Shown here piece by piece: positions 33,252 to 42,796 of a DNA stretch of 64,000 nt. This DNA is from Pristimantibacillus sp052113225 (GTDB lineage Bacteria; Bacillota; Bacilli; Paenibacillales; Paenibacillaceae), in contig NZ_JBFRCT010000013.1 of NCBI RefSeq assembly GCF_052113225.1, positions 69,135-133,134 of the forward strand. The letters are read 5' to 3'. The stretch's first letter is position 1. Every line of letters starts with the position of its first letter. The translations under genes and the position numbers were made by a program. The notes below the pieces were generated by a model, which saw nothing but the letters and a program-made list of their open reading frames with translations, searched no databases and was not told the DNA's origin.

Positions 33252-34448
33252 TTATTTTTTAACATCTGCGTTGGTTTTGGTAGGCCATAGGTCCGATAAC
33301 ATATGTTCTAATGAAGGGGATAAATGTAGGAAGCTGCGGAACTGCTCATACTGCTCCCATTTATCCTTCGATGCTGTCTGTCCGCTGCGAACTGCGCGAA
33401 TAAGCAGATTTTTAGGCGTATGCTCCGGATCAACAAACTCCAGCATTTGCACTTTATAGCCAAGCACTTCAAGCAGCGTACCTCGCGCAGCATCCGTTGC
33501 AAGAGCCGCGAAACGCTCCTTCAGCAATCCCTGTGACAGAATCGGAGCAAGCACGTCGCTTTGAACCTGCTTGAACAATTCATGCTGACAACATGGAACC
33601 GACATAATAACGGAAGCTCCCCAGTTCACGGCTTTGGCAAGCGCAGCATCTGTTGCCGTATCACATGCGTGCAGCGTCACAACCATATCAGCCTCGCTTA
33701 ATTCCTCGTAATCAGCAATATCCCCGACAAGGAATTTCAGTTTGTCGTAGCCAAGCTTATCGGCAAGCTGCTGGCAAAAGGCGATAACATCTGCCTTCAA
33801 ATCAAGTCCGATGATGGAGATCTCCCGCTTCTGCTCTACCGCAAGCAAATGGTATAAGGCAAACGTTAAATACGATTTTCCGCAGCCAAAATCAACAATC
33901 GTTAGTGGTCTATCCGCCGGCAGACTCGGAAGCACATCCGTCACCATCTCCAGGAACCGGTTGATTTGCCGATACTTATCTTGCTTCTTCGCATGGACAG
34001 CGCCATCGGCTGTCATAATGCCAAGCTCCACCAGAAACGGAGCCGCCGTTCCTTCGGCGATGACGCGGTTTTTCTGACGGTTATGCTGCATATCCGCCGC
34101 TTTAACACTGCCTGTTGGCGCCTTGCTAAGCAGCGTGGCTTTTCCCTTCTTATTGAACAACAGCTGGAGATCCGCCTTAGTTGTTTTGAACAACGCCTGC
34201 TTGTAGTCACCTTCCAGCAGCTCGATAATTTTGGCTCCTGCCAGATCCGGCAGCACATTCTCATGCGTTACTTTATTGCTATAGTGGTATTCGAACTGCA
34301 GGTGAAATCCGTTCTTCAGCTGTACCGGACGCACGATTGTTTTCGGAGCCGCTGCCCCATCCTTCCGGCGCAGCTGACTAAGCGTACCTTGCAGCAGCTC
34401 TCCCTCTTCAACTACCTTGCTAATATTCTGCTGCCATTCTTCTGTCAT
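33252..34448 (-). CDS. Class I SAM-dependent methyltransferase (Methyltransf_32 type)
   Basis: 398 residues from ATG 34448, chosen over ATG 34460 because the GGAG site would be only three bases from the latter. The Rossmann methyltransferase core begins near residue 185 with TIVDFGCGKSYLTFALYHLL (SAM loop), IGLDLKADVI, VVTLHACDTATD and SVPCCQHE. The N-terminal 150 residues hold a separate basic domain (QFEYHYSNKVTHENV). Family members modify RNA or protein, but the target is unknown. Codirectional with the next three genes but without an obvious functional link. Confidence 0.8.
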   Translation of the reverse strand: MTEEWQQNISKVVEEGELLQGTLSQLRRKDGAAAPKTIVRPVQLKNGFHLQFEYHYSNKVTHENVLPDLAGAKIIELLEGDYKQALFKTTKADLQLLFNKKGKATLLSKAPTGSVKAADMQHNRQKNRVIAEGTAAPFLVELGIMTADGAVHAKKQDKYRQINRFLEMVTDVLPSLPADRPLTIVDFGCGKSYLTFALYHLLAVEQKREISIIGLDLKADVIAFCQQLADKLGYDKLKFLVGDIADYEELSEADMVVTLHACDTATDAALAKAVNWGASVIMSVPCCQHELFKQVQSDVLAPILSQGLLKERFAALATDAARGTLLEVLGYKVQMLEFVDPEHTPKNLLIRAVRSGQTASKDKWEQYEQFRSFLHLSPSLEHMLSDLWPTKTNADVKK

Positions 34449-34481
34449 TCGTACATTCACTCCTAATAATACTAACCGGCT

Positions 34482-35126
34482 CTATTTTGACACCAGTGCA
34501 TGTAATCCGTGTTCGACTTCCTCGCGAGGCAATCCGCCTGCTTCCAGCTTTCCATCTTCACAAAACAGTAGGCGGCGGTAAAAAGCCTCCAATTCCTCTG
34601 ACGTGGTTACGCCATCTTCCATCAGCTCATAGAGGACATCCTCAGCCCGGTCGTACTGTCCTTCTCCCTCATGCCATTCCGCTTGAAGCTGCTTCGTATA
34701 AGAAGGCAGTTCATACGTTTTAAACCTTTCCAGCAGCTCCTCTGCTTCTTTCGAGGGGTTCGTGATTGTAGGTTCAGCATCAACAAGCGACAGCCTCATG
34801 AAAAGCTGCAGTGCCTTTAATCCAGACACAAAGCTGGCGTCATCATTTCCTGTCTCAGCATGAAGGTCCGACTCTTGCTTAAGCGTGACCGCAATGGCTT
34901 GAATCTTATCCGTCTCAATTACACCATTCGTTGTAAGTACAGCCATCAGATCCTTATCGGACAAAGAGCGAATCAGCTTACCGCTAATGCCAAACCTTTT
35001 ATCCAGGAACTCATCTATAACAAGAAGTGCTTCCTGATGCTTAAGCTCCTTCTTCAACTGCAGGATTTGCCCTACTGCTTCTGTCATTTGTTCGATCATA
35101 TTCATTAAGTAATCACGACGAAACAT
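34482..35126 (-). CDS. Hypothetical alpha-helical protein (DUF6483-like)
   Basis: 214 residues from ATG 35126; GTG 35138 is possible. The N-terminus FRRDYLMNMIEQMTEAVGQIL and the repeated helical LLERFKTYELPSYT and YDRAEDVLYELMEDGVTT segments look like TPR-type helical pairs. I recall similar proteins in Paenibacillus under DUF6483, function unknown. No signal or membrane segment. It lies between the hydrolase scar and the methyltransferase gene. Confidence 0.7.
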   Translation of the reverse strand: MFRRDYLMNMIEQMTEAVGQILQLKKELKHQEALLVIDEFLDKRFGISGKLIRSLSDKDLMAVLTTNGVIETDKIQAIAVTLKQESDLHAETGNDDASFVSGLKALQLFMRLSLVDAEPTITNPSKEAEELLERFKTYELPSYTKQLQAEWHEGEGQYDRAEDVLYELMEDGVTTSEELEAFYRRLLFCEDGKLEAGGLPREEVEHGLHALVSK

Positions 35127-35146
35127 CCGCTTCCCCACCCTCTCAA

Positions 35147-35976
35147 TTAGCCAAGCTTCTTAATAAAGCCCAAGACTGCCTCTGAAAAAGCCTCCGGCTG
35201 CTCAATCATTCCCATATGTCCTGCATCAGCCAGCTTCACTTGAGTGACATGGCTTCCTTCAACAAGAAACGTGCGCTCGGCAGGAATAATCTGATCCTGC
35301 TCGCCAGCAAGAAGAAGGAGCGGCAATGCCGTTTGCTTCAGCACCTCTGTGCGGTCAGGACGGACCTTCATCCCTTTTGCAGCACCAATAGCTCCAGCAG
35401 AACTTGTCCCCTTGCCAATGGCAATTGAACGTTCCACTTGTTCTGGCATCGCAAGTTTATTGTCCGGTGAATAAAGTTTTGGAACAAGGCCTTCCACAAA
35501 CGAAGCCACACCATCCTTCTTAATAGCAGCTACAGCATTATCCGATTATCCTTGGCTGCATCCCCATCCGGCAGCGAAGTCGAGTGAACCAAGCCAAATG
35601 CAGACAGCTTTTCTGAATAGCGCTCAGCAAAGGCTAGGGTTATATATCCGCCAAGCGAATGACCAAGAACGCAGGCCTTCGTTATTTTCAACTGATCCAG
35701 CATGGCAGCTAGATCATCGGCATACAATTCCATAGCGTTCGTCTCTTCCGTTCCGGTCTCATCCGATGAACGGCCATGTCCGCGCAGATCCAGCGCAATA
35801 ATGCGGGCTTCTTTACCTAACGATGTCACGACTTGTTCCCAGTAGGCTGAGCTTCCGCAGTAGCCATGCAGCAAGACAACCACAGGTTTGTTTGCATCCA
35901 AAGAGTCATAATAAGCTAACGAAACACCGCTTGGCAGTGTCACCGATTGATTTGCTATGGACAATTGAGTCATCAT
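35147..35976 (-). pseudogene. Alpha/beta hydrolase gene interrupted by a single-base frameshift
   Basis: The N-terminal part (35530-35976) has VLLHGYCGSSAYW, LDLRGHGRS and the nucleophile elbow GHSLGGY; the C-terminal part (35147-35541, other frame) has AGEQDQIIP with the acid and GHMGMIEQPEAF with the catalytic His. The join is at about 35542: adding one G to the minus-strand AATCGGATAAT restores AKDNRDNAVAAIKKDG and a continuous protein of about 276 residues with a complete triad. It is either a true frameshift or a sequencing error. An intact version would be a typical cytoplasmic esterase or lactone-type hydrolase. Confidence 0.8.
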
Positions 35977-35988
35977 ATATCCTCCTTA

Positions 35989-36534
35989 TTATTCACAATA
36001 TACCATGGTAGTCCGAAAAGCCTCCTGCCAAGCTTTATCCACTGACTCCGCAACCGCTTCAGCCATTTGCATCACAGCATAAAGCGAAGTCGTTTGCAGC
36101 GTCATATAGGGCTTGTGACTGCTCGCATTCACGACACCAGCAATGCTGTAATGTCCAACTGCCGGTAGTTTGGCACCTGTCGCTTGACCTGGTGTAAGAG
36201 GACCCTCGGCCGTAATAAATCGTCCAACAGACTGCGGCTTTCCAAGACAGGCATCAACCGCTATGACAACGGTATGCTCCGCTGATTGCTTCACCGCCTC
36301 TATCACCCGGAGCGCATCACATGGCTGCTTCAAGGTCCCAATGACATGAGGCCAGCCGCGTTCCACCAGCTTAGATCCGACCAAAGGACCAAAGCTGTCT
36401 CCGGTGGATCGATCCGTACCGATACATAGGAATACGATTTGGCTGCGATCAGGATGCCTTGTTGCGACTTCTGCCAAAAAACCGTGCAGGCTTTCCGTTC
36501 CAGTATCCGGTATGTCGCCTGTCTTCCCTAACAT
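35989..36534 (-). CDS. yyaC: Spore protease YyaC
   Basis: 181 residues. The fold is that of germination-protease/hydrogenase-maturation proteases: IVFLCIGTDRSTGDSFGPLVG, VIAVDACLGKPQSVG and PAVGHYSIAGVVN. B. subtilis YyaC is a sporulation protein of this fold, and presence here supports an endospore former. It lies 12 bases upstream of the broken hydrolase gene on the same strand and divergent from the DUF1128 gene. Confidence 0.88.
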   Translation of the reverse strand: MLGKTGDIPDTGTESLHGFLAEVATRHPDRSQIVFLCIGTDRSTGDSFGPLVGSKLVERGWPHVIGTLKQPCDALRVIEAVKQSAEHTVVIAVDACLGKPQSVGRFITAEGPLTPGQATGAKLPAVGHYSIAGVVNASSHKPYMTLQTTSLYAVMQMAEAVAESVDKAWQEAFRTTMVYCE

Positions 36535-36694
36535 CTATACACCTGCTTTATATTGTTCATTGTTTGCTCTCATTGTACCCGAATCAAGAGGTAAGGTTCA
36601 ATTTACAGGCATGGGCTGCGTGAAATATGTTACAATGACGGAACAATACAAAGTTTAATCTGCTTTTTTCGCACACATGGAAAGGGGACTATAT

Positions 36695-36922
36695 ATGGTC
36701 AATCTGGAAGAACCAACTCAGCAAAATGTTGAATTTATGATCGAAACCATTAAAACAAAGCTTAGAATGGCAACAGCTGCAGCCATGCAGGCTTCTCACT
36801 TTAACGTTGATCAATACGAGGATATTCGCGATTTGTATGAAGTCGTTGCTTCGAAAGAAAAATTCAGTATCAGCGAAGTAGAAGCACTTGTGTCAGAGCT
36901 CGGCAAGCTTCGCGGCAAATAG
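36695..36922 (+). CDS. DUF1128 / UPF0435 family protein
   Basis: 75 residues from ATG 36695 after AAAGGGG. It matches the small helical DUF1128 family (NVEFMIETIKTKL, YEDIRDLYEVVASKE, EVEALVSELGKL), found across Bacillales (YfkK in B. subtilis), with unknown role. Its own terminator follows. Confidence 0.88.
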   Translation: MVNLEEPTQQNVEFMIETIKTKLRMATAAAMQASHFNVDQYEDIRDLYEVVASKEKFSISEVEALVSELGKLRGK

Positions 36923-36933
36923 CAGAATATAAG

Positions 36934-36969
36934 GAAAGCACCGGGTAGCCCGCATAGCCCGGTGCTTTC
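36934..36969. terminator. Terminator after the DUF1128 gene
   Basis: GAAAGCACCGGG (36934-36945) pairs exactly with CCCGGTGCTTTC (36958-36969), followed by TTTG. Confidence 0.8.
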
Positions 36970-37109
36970 TTTGCTATTAGACTTATGTACGAAGTCTGCA
37001 GTCCTAGCATTGTGTAAATCTGACATGAAAAGTAAGTTTCTTAATTACAATAATTACCACTAACAGTCAGTATATAGCATTTTTCGACAAACGATTTAAA
37101 CATTAAAAA

Positions 37110-37136
37110 GAGCTCCCTTTGCCTATTAAGGAGCTC
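37110..37136 (-). terminator. Terminator of the 155-residue protein gene (minus strand)
   Basis: GAGCTCC (37110-37116) pairs with GGAGCTC (37130-37136); on the minus strand TTTTTAATG follows. It lies 12 bases beyond the stop codon. Confidence 0.75.
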
Positions 37137-37148
37137 CTCAAATCTTCA

Positions 37149-37616
37149 TTATTCGTTTGTTTCTTCCGACCCAGACGTTGCTGTCTCCGCCGATTCAATG
37201 GTCAAACTGATCTGAACCTGTTTCTGTTCACCCTTCAGGAAGAAGGCCAGGCGTTCCAGTTTCTCCGCCAATTCTGAACCTGTAAGTGCGGTGTTCAGCT
37301 GGTAGTTAAACCGATCTGCAGGCTGATCTTCTTGCTGAGCATAAGCTGGACGACCTCTCCATGCGCGTTCCTTGGATCCGCCTTGCTGCACTAACAATTG
37401 ATCTTGCATCGGATAAAACTTGTCCGATTTATTGACAACCCGCTCGTAAATACGAAGCTTCTTCAGAAGCATATAATATTGCGCGGAATGCTTGAAGTTC
37501 CAAGCCTCACGAATATCCTTCAGCGTGTAATCCATCTTCCACCGCTTCAGCTTCTCAATCTGTTCCTCGGCATTCAATTGCAAGAAATCATCTAATGGCA
37601 TAATTGCTTCCGGCAT
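37149..37616 (-). CDS. Hypothetical protein, 155 residues, putative helix-turn-helix N-terminus
   Basis: Start at ATG 37616 after GGAGGGG. The N-terminal half (FLQLNAEEQIEKLKRWKMDY, LKDIREAWNFKHSAQYYMLL) could fold as a small HTH-like domain; residues 100-135 (LNTALTGSELAEKLERLAFFL) form another helix pair; the end is acidic and Ser/Thr-rich. I recognise no named family and see no membrane segment. It stands alone between two terminators. Confidence 0.65.
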   Translation of the reverse strand: MPEAIMPLDDFLQLNAEEQIEKLKRWKMDYTLKDIREAWNFKHSAQYYMLLKKLRIYERVVNKSDKFYPMQDQLLVQQGGSKERAWRGRPAYAQQEDQPADRFNYQLNTALTGSELAEKLERLAFFLKGEQKQVQISLTIESAETATSGSEETNE

Positions 37617-37798
37617 ATTGACCCCTCCGTTCAACCCAAATTCAGATACATCTTTTAAGAAAAGAACACGTATCTTTCAATAAATATATACTAATACGAA
37701 TAGTTTATATTTTCATATAAAAAATACCATAATTTTTTTCGTTTTACAAATTAATTTCTTTACAGATTTCTAAAATTTGCACATTCCTCATATGCGAA

Positions 37799-37836
37799 AG
37801 CCGCCATACTGTCCGAAATAGACAATACGACGGCTA
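37799..37836 (-). terminator. Weak terminator after galT (minus strand)
   Basis: AGCCGCCATACTGTC and GACAATACGACGGCT pair along 15 bases with three G-U pairs on the minus strand, followed by TTTCG rather than a full T-run. It lies 11 bases beyond the galT stop. Confidence 0.5.
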
Positions 37837-37847
37837 ATAAAGTTCTA

Positions 37848-39437
37848 TTATGCTGGTTTCAAGCCAAAATCAGCTAGGAAACGATGGAATGCAGCGTTTC
37901 CTTCTTCCGTTTGTTTGAATACGCCAGCGTCCTTAAGCACATCAGAGAACTTGGCACCAACTTCGCTTTCCACGATCGCCTGTGCCTGCTCTTCCGAGCA
38001 TGATGTACCGTAACGGGATACAAGCGATTTAATCCACTCAGCATGAAGGCGAAGCGGATGGTTCGGGCTGTGCAGCTCATCATGTACTGCAGCTGTCGCC
38101 CCAGTCAGATAACCTGCAATTTGCTCCAGCTCGGACTTCAGTCTGCCAGGCAATACCGCCAGACCCATAACCTCGATCAGGCCGATATTTTCTTTCTTAA
38201 TATGATGCAAATGCTGATGCGGATGGAAGATGCCCATCGGATGCTCTTCGCTTGTCCGGTTGTTACGAAGGACCAGATCAATCTCGTAGATACCGTCATC
38301 AAGCAGTCTTGCAATTGGTGTAATCGTATTGTGCGGCGTACGGGAGCCATCGCTGTTCTCGGTAAAAGCCAACACGTCGGCAGCTTCATCGCTGTATCCG
38401 CGCCATGCATCAAGCATACGGCAAGCCGCCTGCAGCACATCGTCTTTGGAAGCGCCGTTCACACGTACAACCGACATCGGCCAGTTCACGATACTGAAGC
38501 GAACGCCTTCAAGCGTCGGATCAACAAACGAAGCTACTGCTTTTGCCTTCTCCATCGGGAAGGTATGTCTTCCTGCTTGGAAATGGTCGTGGCTCAGGAT
38601 CGAGCCGCCAACGATCGGCAGGTCGGCATTCGAACCGATAAAGTAATGCGGGAATTGCTCAACGAAATCAAGCAGACGCTTAAAGGTGCCATGAGAAATA
38701 ACCATAGGCTCATGCGCGCCTTTAAAGACGATGCTGTGCTCGTTGTAGTACACATACGGCGAGTATTGGAAATACCATTGCTGGTTATCCAGTGTCAGTG
38801 GCAGAATGCGCAGATTCTGGCGTCCTGGATGATCTGCACGGCCAGCATAACCAACGTTCTCCGCACAGAGCAGACATTTCGGATAATGAGCCTGCGGCAG
38901 TGTTTTGAGCAGAGCAATTTCCTTCGGATCCTTCTCCGGTTTGGACAAGTTGATTGTAATCTCCAGCTCGCCGTGCTCGGTCTCATGCAGCCAGTATTTA
39001 TTTTTGCGGATGCGATCCATCCGAATGTAGTTCGAATCAATGCTCAGCTTATAAAAGGCGTCGGTTGCTGCCTTAATCCCTGCTTCAGCAGTTGTCCGGC
39101 GGAAAGTCGCTGCCGCCTCGGATGGGCGCGGCATAAGCAGCCCCATAATGCGGGCGTCGAGCAGATCACGATAAGTCAGAATATTATCTTCGATCAAGCC
39201 GATCGAATAGCCGTAATCAAGCAGCGGCTCAAGCAGCGATACCGGGCTGTCCAGCTGTTCATCAGGGATGCCGCCCTCGTACGGCTCCTTGAAACGGAAT
39301 AAGTCAAGCAAAGCATTCCGCGATGCGCTCACATCAAGTGGTTCAATCATCCCTTGGCGAAGCGCGAACTGGACAAGCCTTTCGATAAGGACGAGCGCTT
39401 CCTCTGAGCTAACCAGGGTCGTTTCTTTGTCTGTCAT
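37848..39437 (-). CDS. galT: UDP-glucose-hexose-1-phosphate uridylyltransferase, Firmicutes type (GalT class II)
   Basis: 529 residues from ATG 39437, ten bases after GGAG. This is the long class II GalT of Firmicutes, about 150 residues longer than the E. coli type. It shows YPKCLLCAENVGYAGR, NADLPIVGGSILSHDHFQ (the histidine active-site region) and FHPHQHLHHIKKENIGLIEV. It exchanges UMP between UDP-glucose and galactose-1-phosphate in the Leloir pathway. It is the last gene of galK-galE-galT, 36 bases after galE. Confidence 0.94.
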   Translation of the reverse strand: MTDKETTLVSSEEALVLIERLVQFALRQGMIEPLDVSASRNALLDLFRFKEPYEGGIPDEQLDSPVSLLEPLLDYGYSIGLIEDNILTYRDLLDARIMGLLMPRPSEAAATFRRTTAEAGIKAATDAFYKLSIDSNYIRMDRIRKNKYWLHETEHGELEITINLSKPEKDPKEIALLKTLPQAHYPKCLLCAENVGYAGRADHPGRQNLRILPLTLDNQQWYFQYSPYVYYNEHSIVFKGAHEPMVISHGTFKRLLDFVEQFPHYFIGSNADLPIVGGSILSHDHFQAGRHTFPMEKAKAVASFVDPTLEGVRFSIVNWPMSVVRVNGASKDDVLQAACRMLDAWRGYSDEAADVLAFTENSDGSRTPHNTITPIARLLDDGIYEIDLVLRNNRTSEEHPMGIFHPHQHLHHIKKENIGLIEVMGLAVLPGRLKSELEQIAGYLTGATAAVHDELHSPNHPLRLHAEWIKSLVSRYGTSCSEEQAQAIVESEVGAKFSDVLKDAGVFKQTEEGNAAFHRFLADFGLKPA

Positions 39438-39473
39438 GATGTAAAAGCTCCTCTCCATTCCTAACCGGGCAGC

Positions 39474-40469
39474 TTAGCCCTTGTAGCCGTTAGGATGATT
39501 GACATGCCAGTTCCAAGCGCTGCGGATAATATCCTCCAGGTTGTCGCGCGATGGTTTCCAGCCGAGTTCTTTGCGTGCACGCTCGGAGGAAGCAACCAGA
39601 GTAGCAGGATCACCTGCACGGCGCGGCTCAATGACTGCCTTAATCTCACGCTCGGTCACTGTACGAGCAATCTCGATTACTTCTTTGACCGAGAAGCCTT
39701 GGCCGTTGCCGAGGTTGTAGATCGCGCTGTCAGCACCTTCACGCAGCTTATCAACCGCAAGAACATGGGCGTCTGCCAGATCACTTACATGGATGTAGTC
39801 ACGGATACAAGTACCGTCTGGTGTAGCATAATCATCGCCAAATACTGAGATATGAGGACGTTGACCAAGTGCAGCCTGGAGCACGATTGGAATCAAATGG
39901 GTTTCAGGGCTATGGTCTTCACCGATTTTGCCGCCAGCATGTGCGCCTGCAGCGTTGAAATAACGAAGCGATACGAATTTGAGACCATGAGCCACATCGA
40001 ACCATTTCATCATTTTCTCCATCGCCAGCTTCGTTTCGCCGTAAGTGTTCGTTGGAAGCGTACGGTCGAATTCATCAATCGGCACATTCTCTGGCTCACC
40101 ATAAGTTGCTGCTGTAGATGAGAAGACGATCTTCTTCACATCATGCTCGATCATTTTCTCCAACAGGCACAGCGTACCGTACACGTTGTTGTGATAATAT
40201 TTGGCAGGGTTTGTCATACTCTCGCCAACCAAAGAGTTCGCTGCGAAATGGATGACCGAATCGATATTGTTCTCTTTGAAGACAGTCTCCATAAAGTCTG
40301 CATCGCGCAGATCGCCTACATACAGCTTGCCGCCAGTTACCGCCTCGCGGTGACCTTGCTGAAGGTTATCCACAACAACGATCTCTTCGCCGCGCTCTGC
40401 AAGTGCTGCTACGGCATGCGAACCGATATAGCCCGCTCCTCCGGTTACTAATACTGCCATTCTCCTCAT
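39474..40469 (-). CDS. galE: UDP-glucose 4-epimerase
   Basis: 331 residues from ATG 40469; ATG 40460 (MAVLVTGG) is an alternative but its GAGGAG site is only one base away. The extended-SDR fold shows LVTGGAGYIGSHAVA, DLRDADFMETVF, SSTAATYGEP, the catalytic Tyr-Lys pair in TYGETKLAMEKM and NYFNAAGA-type SLRYFNAAGAH. It interconverts UDP-galactose and UDP-glucose with bound NAD. Its position between galK and galT completes the Leloir pathway; the gene may also supply UDP-galactose for cell-wall polymers. Confidence 0.95.
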   Translation of the reverse strand: MRRMAVLVTGGAGYIGSHAVAALAERGEEIVVVDNLQQGHREAVTGGKLYVGDLRDADFMETVFKENNIDSVIHFAANSLVGESMTNPAKYYHNNVYGTLCLLEKMIEHDVKKIVFSSTAATYGEPENVPIDEFDRTLPTNTYGETKLAMEKMMKWFDVAHGLKFVSLRYFNAAGAHAGGKIGEDHSPETHLIPIVLQAALGQRPHISVFGDDYATPDGTCIRDYIHVSDLADAHVLAVDKLREGADSAIYNLGNGQGFSVKEVIEIARTVTEREIKAVIEPRRAGDPATLVASSERARKELGWKPSRDNLEDIIRSAWNWHVNHPNGYKG

Positions 40470-40522
40470 CCCACTTTCTCTATTTGTCTGTTATCTATTT
40501 AGGTTAACATCATTGAAAAAGA

Positions 40523-41692
40523 TTAGAGCTGTTCAACACCATTGCCGATGCTGCAAACATAGAAGTCAGGCGTAAGTCCTGTCGCTTCTTTATATTTGCG
40601 TCCTACTTCTTCCTTGAAGCGTTCAATGCTGTCTTCATGAACAAGCGATACCGTACAGCCGCCGAAGCCTGCACCTGTCATACGCGAGCCAAGAACACCT
40701 GGAACCTGTCGTGCAGCAGCAACCATTGCATCAAGCTCAGGACCTGTTACTTCATATAAATCGCGGAGAGAATCATGCGAGCCGTTCATGTATTGACCAA
40801 ATGTCGCCAGGTCATTTTCTTTAAGTGCATCCATCGAGCGAAGTACGCGGTCGATCTCTTCCACAACGTGCTGTGCACGGTTGCGTACAACATCGTCTTT
40901 GATCAGATGCTTATTGCTATTAAACTGCTCCAGGTTGATTTGACCTAGAAGCTTCAGCTCAGGGAACGCAGCTTGCAGATCGACAACTGCCTGCTCACAT
41001 TGCGCACGACGCTCGTTATAAGCAGAGTCTACAAGGCCGCGGCGTTTGTTCGTATTACCGATTACAAGCTTGTAAGCACCGGATTGGAATGGAACGAGTT
41101 GATATTCAAGCGTGTCGCACATAAGCAGAATAGCATGATCTTTCTTGCCGTTAGCAACAGCGAACTGGTCCATGATTCCGCATTGAACGCCGTTGAATTC
41201 ATTTTCTGATTTCTGTGACAGAAGAGCGATCTCAACCGTGTCGGTCGGTTGACCTTCCATAGTGAGCAGAGCAAATGCTGTTACCACTTCGATAGAGGCC
41301 GAAGAAGACAAGCCTGCGCCATTCGGAATCTCACCGTGGTAGAGCAAGTCATAACCGCTGCTGAACGTAATGCCTTTTTGCTGGAGCTCGTAAACGACGC
41401 CCTTCGGATAGTTCATCCAGTCATCCGCTTCATCATATACGATCGTGTCGATCGCCAGTGTTTTGGAGGAAGGGAAGTTTGTCGTCGCGAGGCCAAGCTG
41501 GCGGTCATCACGTTTGCGGACAAGCAGTGTTGTACCAAATGTAAGTGCGGCAGGGAATACATAACCGCCATTGTAGTCGGTATGCTCGCCAATCAGATTA
41601 ACGCGTCCAGGTGCATGGAAAGCTTTGATCTCAGCGGCTTCTCCGCCGAATTGCTGTATAAATTGTTGTGTAAGCTGCTCGATAGATGCCAT
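40523..41692 (-). CDS. galK: Galactokinase
   Basis: 389 residues. GHMP kinase motifs are intact: GRVNLIGEHTDYNGGYVFP (galactose site), PNGAGLSSSASIEV (ATP loop) and SRMTGAGFGGCTV. The catalytic Asp lies in VQCGIMDQFA. It phosphorylates galactose as the entry step of the Leloir pathway and is the first gene of the operon. The upstream region is shared with the divergent AraC regulator and contains the inverted repeat at 41789-41806. Confidence 0.96.
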   Translation of the reverse strand: MASIEQLTQQFIQQFGGEAAEIKAFHAPGRVNLIGEHTDYNGGYVFPAALTFGTTLLVRKRDDRQLGLATTNFPSSKTLAIDTIVYDEADDWMNYPKGVVYELQQKGITFSSGYDLLYHGEIPNGAGLSSSASIEVVTAFALLTMEGQPTDTVEIALLSQKSENEFNGVQCGIMDQFAVANGKKDHAILLMCDTLEYQLVPFQSGAYKLVIGNTNKRRGLVDSAYNERRAQCEQAVVDLQAAFPELKLLGQINLEQFNSNKHLIKDDVVRNRAQHVVEEIDRVLRSMDALKENDLATFGQYMNGSHDSLRDLYEVTGPELDAMVAAARQVPGVLGSRMTGAGFGGCTVSLVHEDSIERFKEEVGRKYKEATGLTPDFYVCSIGNGVEQL

Positions 41693-41788
41693 GCTTGCAA
41701 CAGTCCTTTTTTGTATAATTTATGAAGCCTTTGTTCTTCTTCAGTATACCTTAACCATTCGTCTGAACAAAATGGCGCAAAATGCTTT

Positions 41789-41806
41789 TCACATGGATTT
41801 ATGTGA
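41789..41806. promoter_or_regulatory. Inverted repeat in the galK / AraC intergenic region
   Basis: TCACAT (41789-41794) and ATGTGA (41801-41806) are exact reverse complements around GGATTT, midway between the divergent galK and AraC starts. Likely a regulator site for one or both genes; the bound protein is not known. Confidence 0.4.
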
Positions 41807-41877
41807 CTTTTAGATACCGGTAGAGCATGTTATGATGGTGCTATCCGATACCTTAATCTAAAGGCAGGTGCGCTGCA

Positions 41878-42741
41878 ATGAGGCAAGATACGTATAAAGT
41901 GGCTTCAAATCCCGTCATTACGTACAACGAGCATATGAATGTATTGTTTGCAGGAGAAAGTCAAACCAAACCATCCCACCAACGGGGACCTAAAGTATAT
42001 GATTTTTACCTCATGCATACGGTACTTGAAGGCAAAGGAGAGTTTACCTGTGGTGGAACGAGCTATTTACTACAGGCAGGACATACCTTTCTGATTGAAC
42101 CGGAGCAGCTTGTCAGCTACATGTCCGATGCAGATGAACCCTGGCTGTACCGGTGGGTTGCCTTTAATGGCCCGCAGGCAGCCGAGCTTGTGCAGGCCGC
42201 AGGATTTTCGACTGCCTCTCCCGTAACAGAGACCTCTCAGATCAGACGAGTTGGTGTTCTATACAACAGTATTTTCAGCGTCTTCCGCAAGAGCGAGCCT
42301 GCCGCACATATGAAAGCAGCCGGTTACCTGCAGCTCCTGCTTGCTGAATTTTGCAGTGCATATCAGATGTCAGAGGATAACACAGCACTAGCCGGTGTAG
42401 ACGACAGTGATAGACTGATGCAGCAAATGATCCATTACCTCTCCACGCAATATGCACAGCCCGTCTCCATCGAACAGATGGCAGAATCGTTTGGCTACAA
42501 TCGTGCTTATCTTTCACGTTTATTCAAACGGTATACAGGCGTATCGCCAATTACCTTCCTGCTCAATCTTCGAATTGACAAAGCACGTCAAATGATCCGC
42601 GAACGGGAAGGACTCACCATCGAGCAGATTTCAGCTTCTGTTGGACTTCAGGACTCGCTGTATTTTTCCAAGCAATTCCGGCGCCTCTATGGCTTATCCC
42701 CGTCCGCTTACCGTGAATCCATGCGTCAAATGAAATCTTAA
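41878..42741 (+). CDS. AraC-family regulator, probable gal operon regulator
   Basis: 287 residues from ATG 41878 after AGGCAGGTG. The N-terminal cupin-like domain (about 1-150: VLEGKGEFTCGGTSYLLQAG, WLYRWVAFNGPQA) binds sugar in related proteins. Residues 185-285 hold the AraC double helix-turn-helix (SIEQMAESFGYNRAYLSRLF and TIEQISASVGLQDSLYFSK, ending LSPSAYRESM). Divergent from galKET, it very probably activates it in response to galactose. It has the same layout as the regulator at 469-1290; the two look like paralogues adapted to different galactosides. Confidence 0.88.
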   Translation: MRQDTYKVASNPVITYNEHMNVLFAGESQTKPSHQRGPKVYDFYLMHTVLEGKGEFTCGGTSYLLQAGHTFLIEPEQLVSYMSDADEPWLYRWVAFNGPQAAELVQAAGFSTASPVTETSQIRRVGVLYNSIFSVFRKSEPAAHMKAAGYLQLLLAEFCSAYQMSEDNTALAGVDDSDRLMQQMIHYLSTQYAQPVSIEQMAESFGYNRAYLSRLFKRYTGVSPITFLLNLRIDKARQMIREREGLTIEQISASVGLQDSLYFSKQFRRLYGLSPSAYRESMRQMKS

Positions 42742-42796
42742 TGGGTAAACAAGGGTTAGTCCAAATTTGGACATATTAACGGGTGAGGTGATAATA

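Noticed and set aside
38043..39302. Open frame of 419 codons on the plus strand opposite galT
   Set aside because: It is the antisense shadow of galT, has no ribosome site, and its product has no recognisable domain, whereas galT has complete family motifs.
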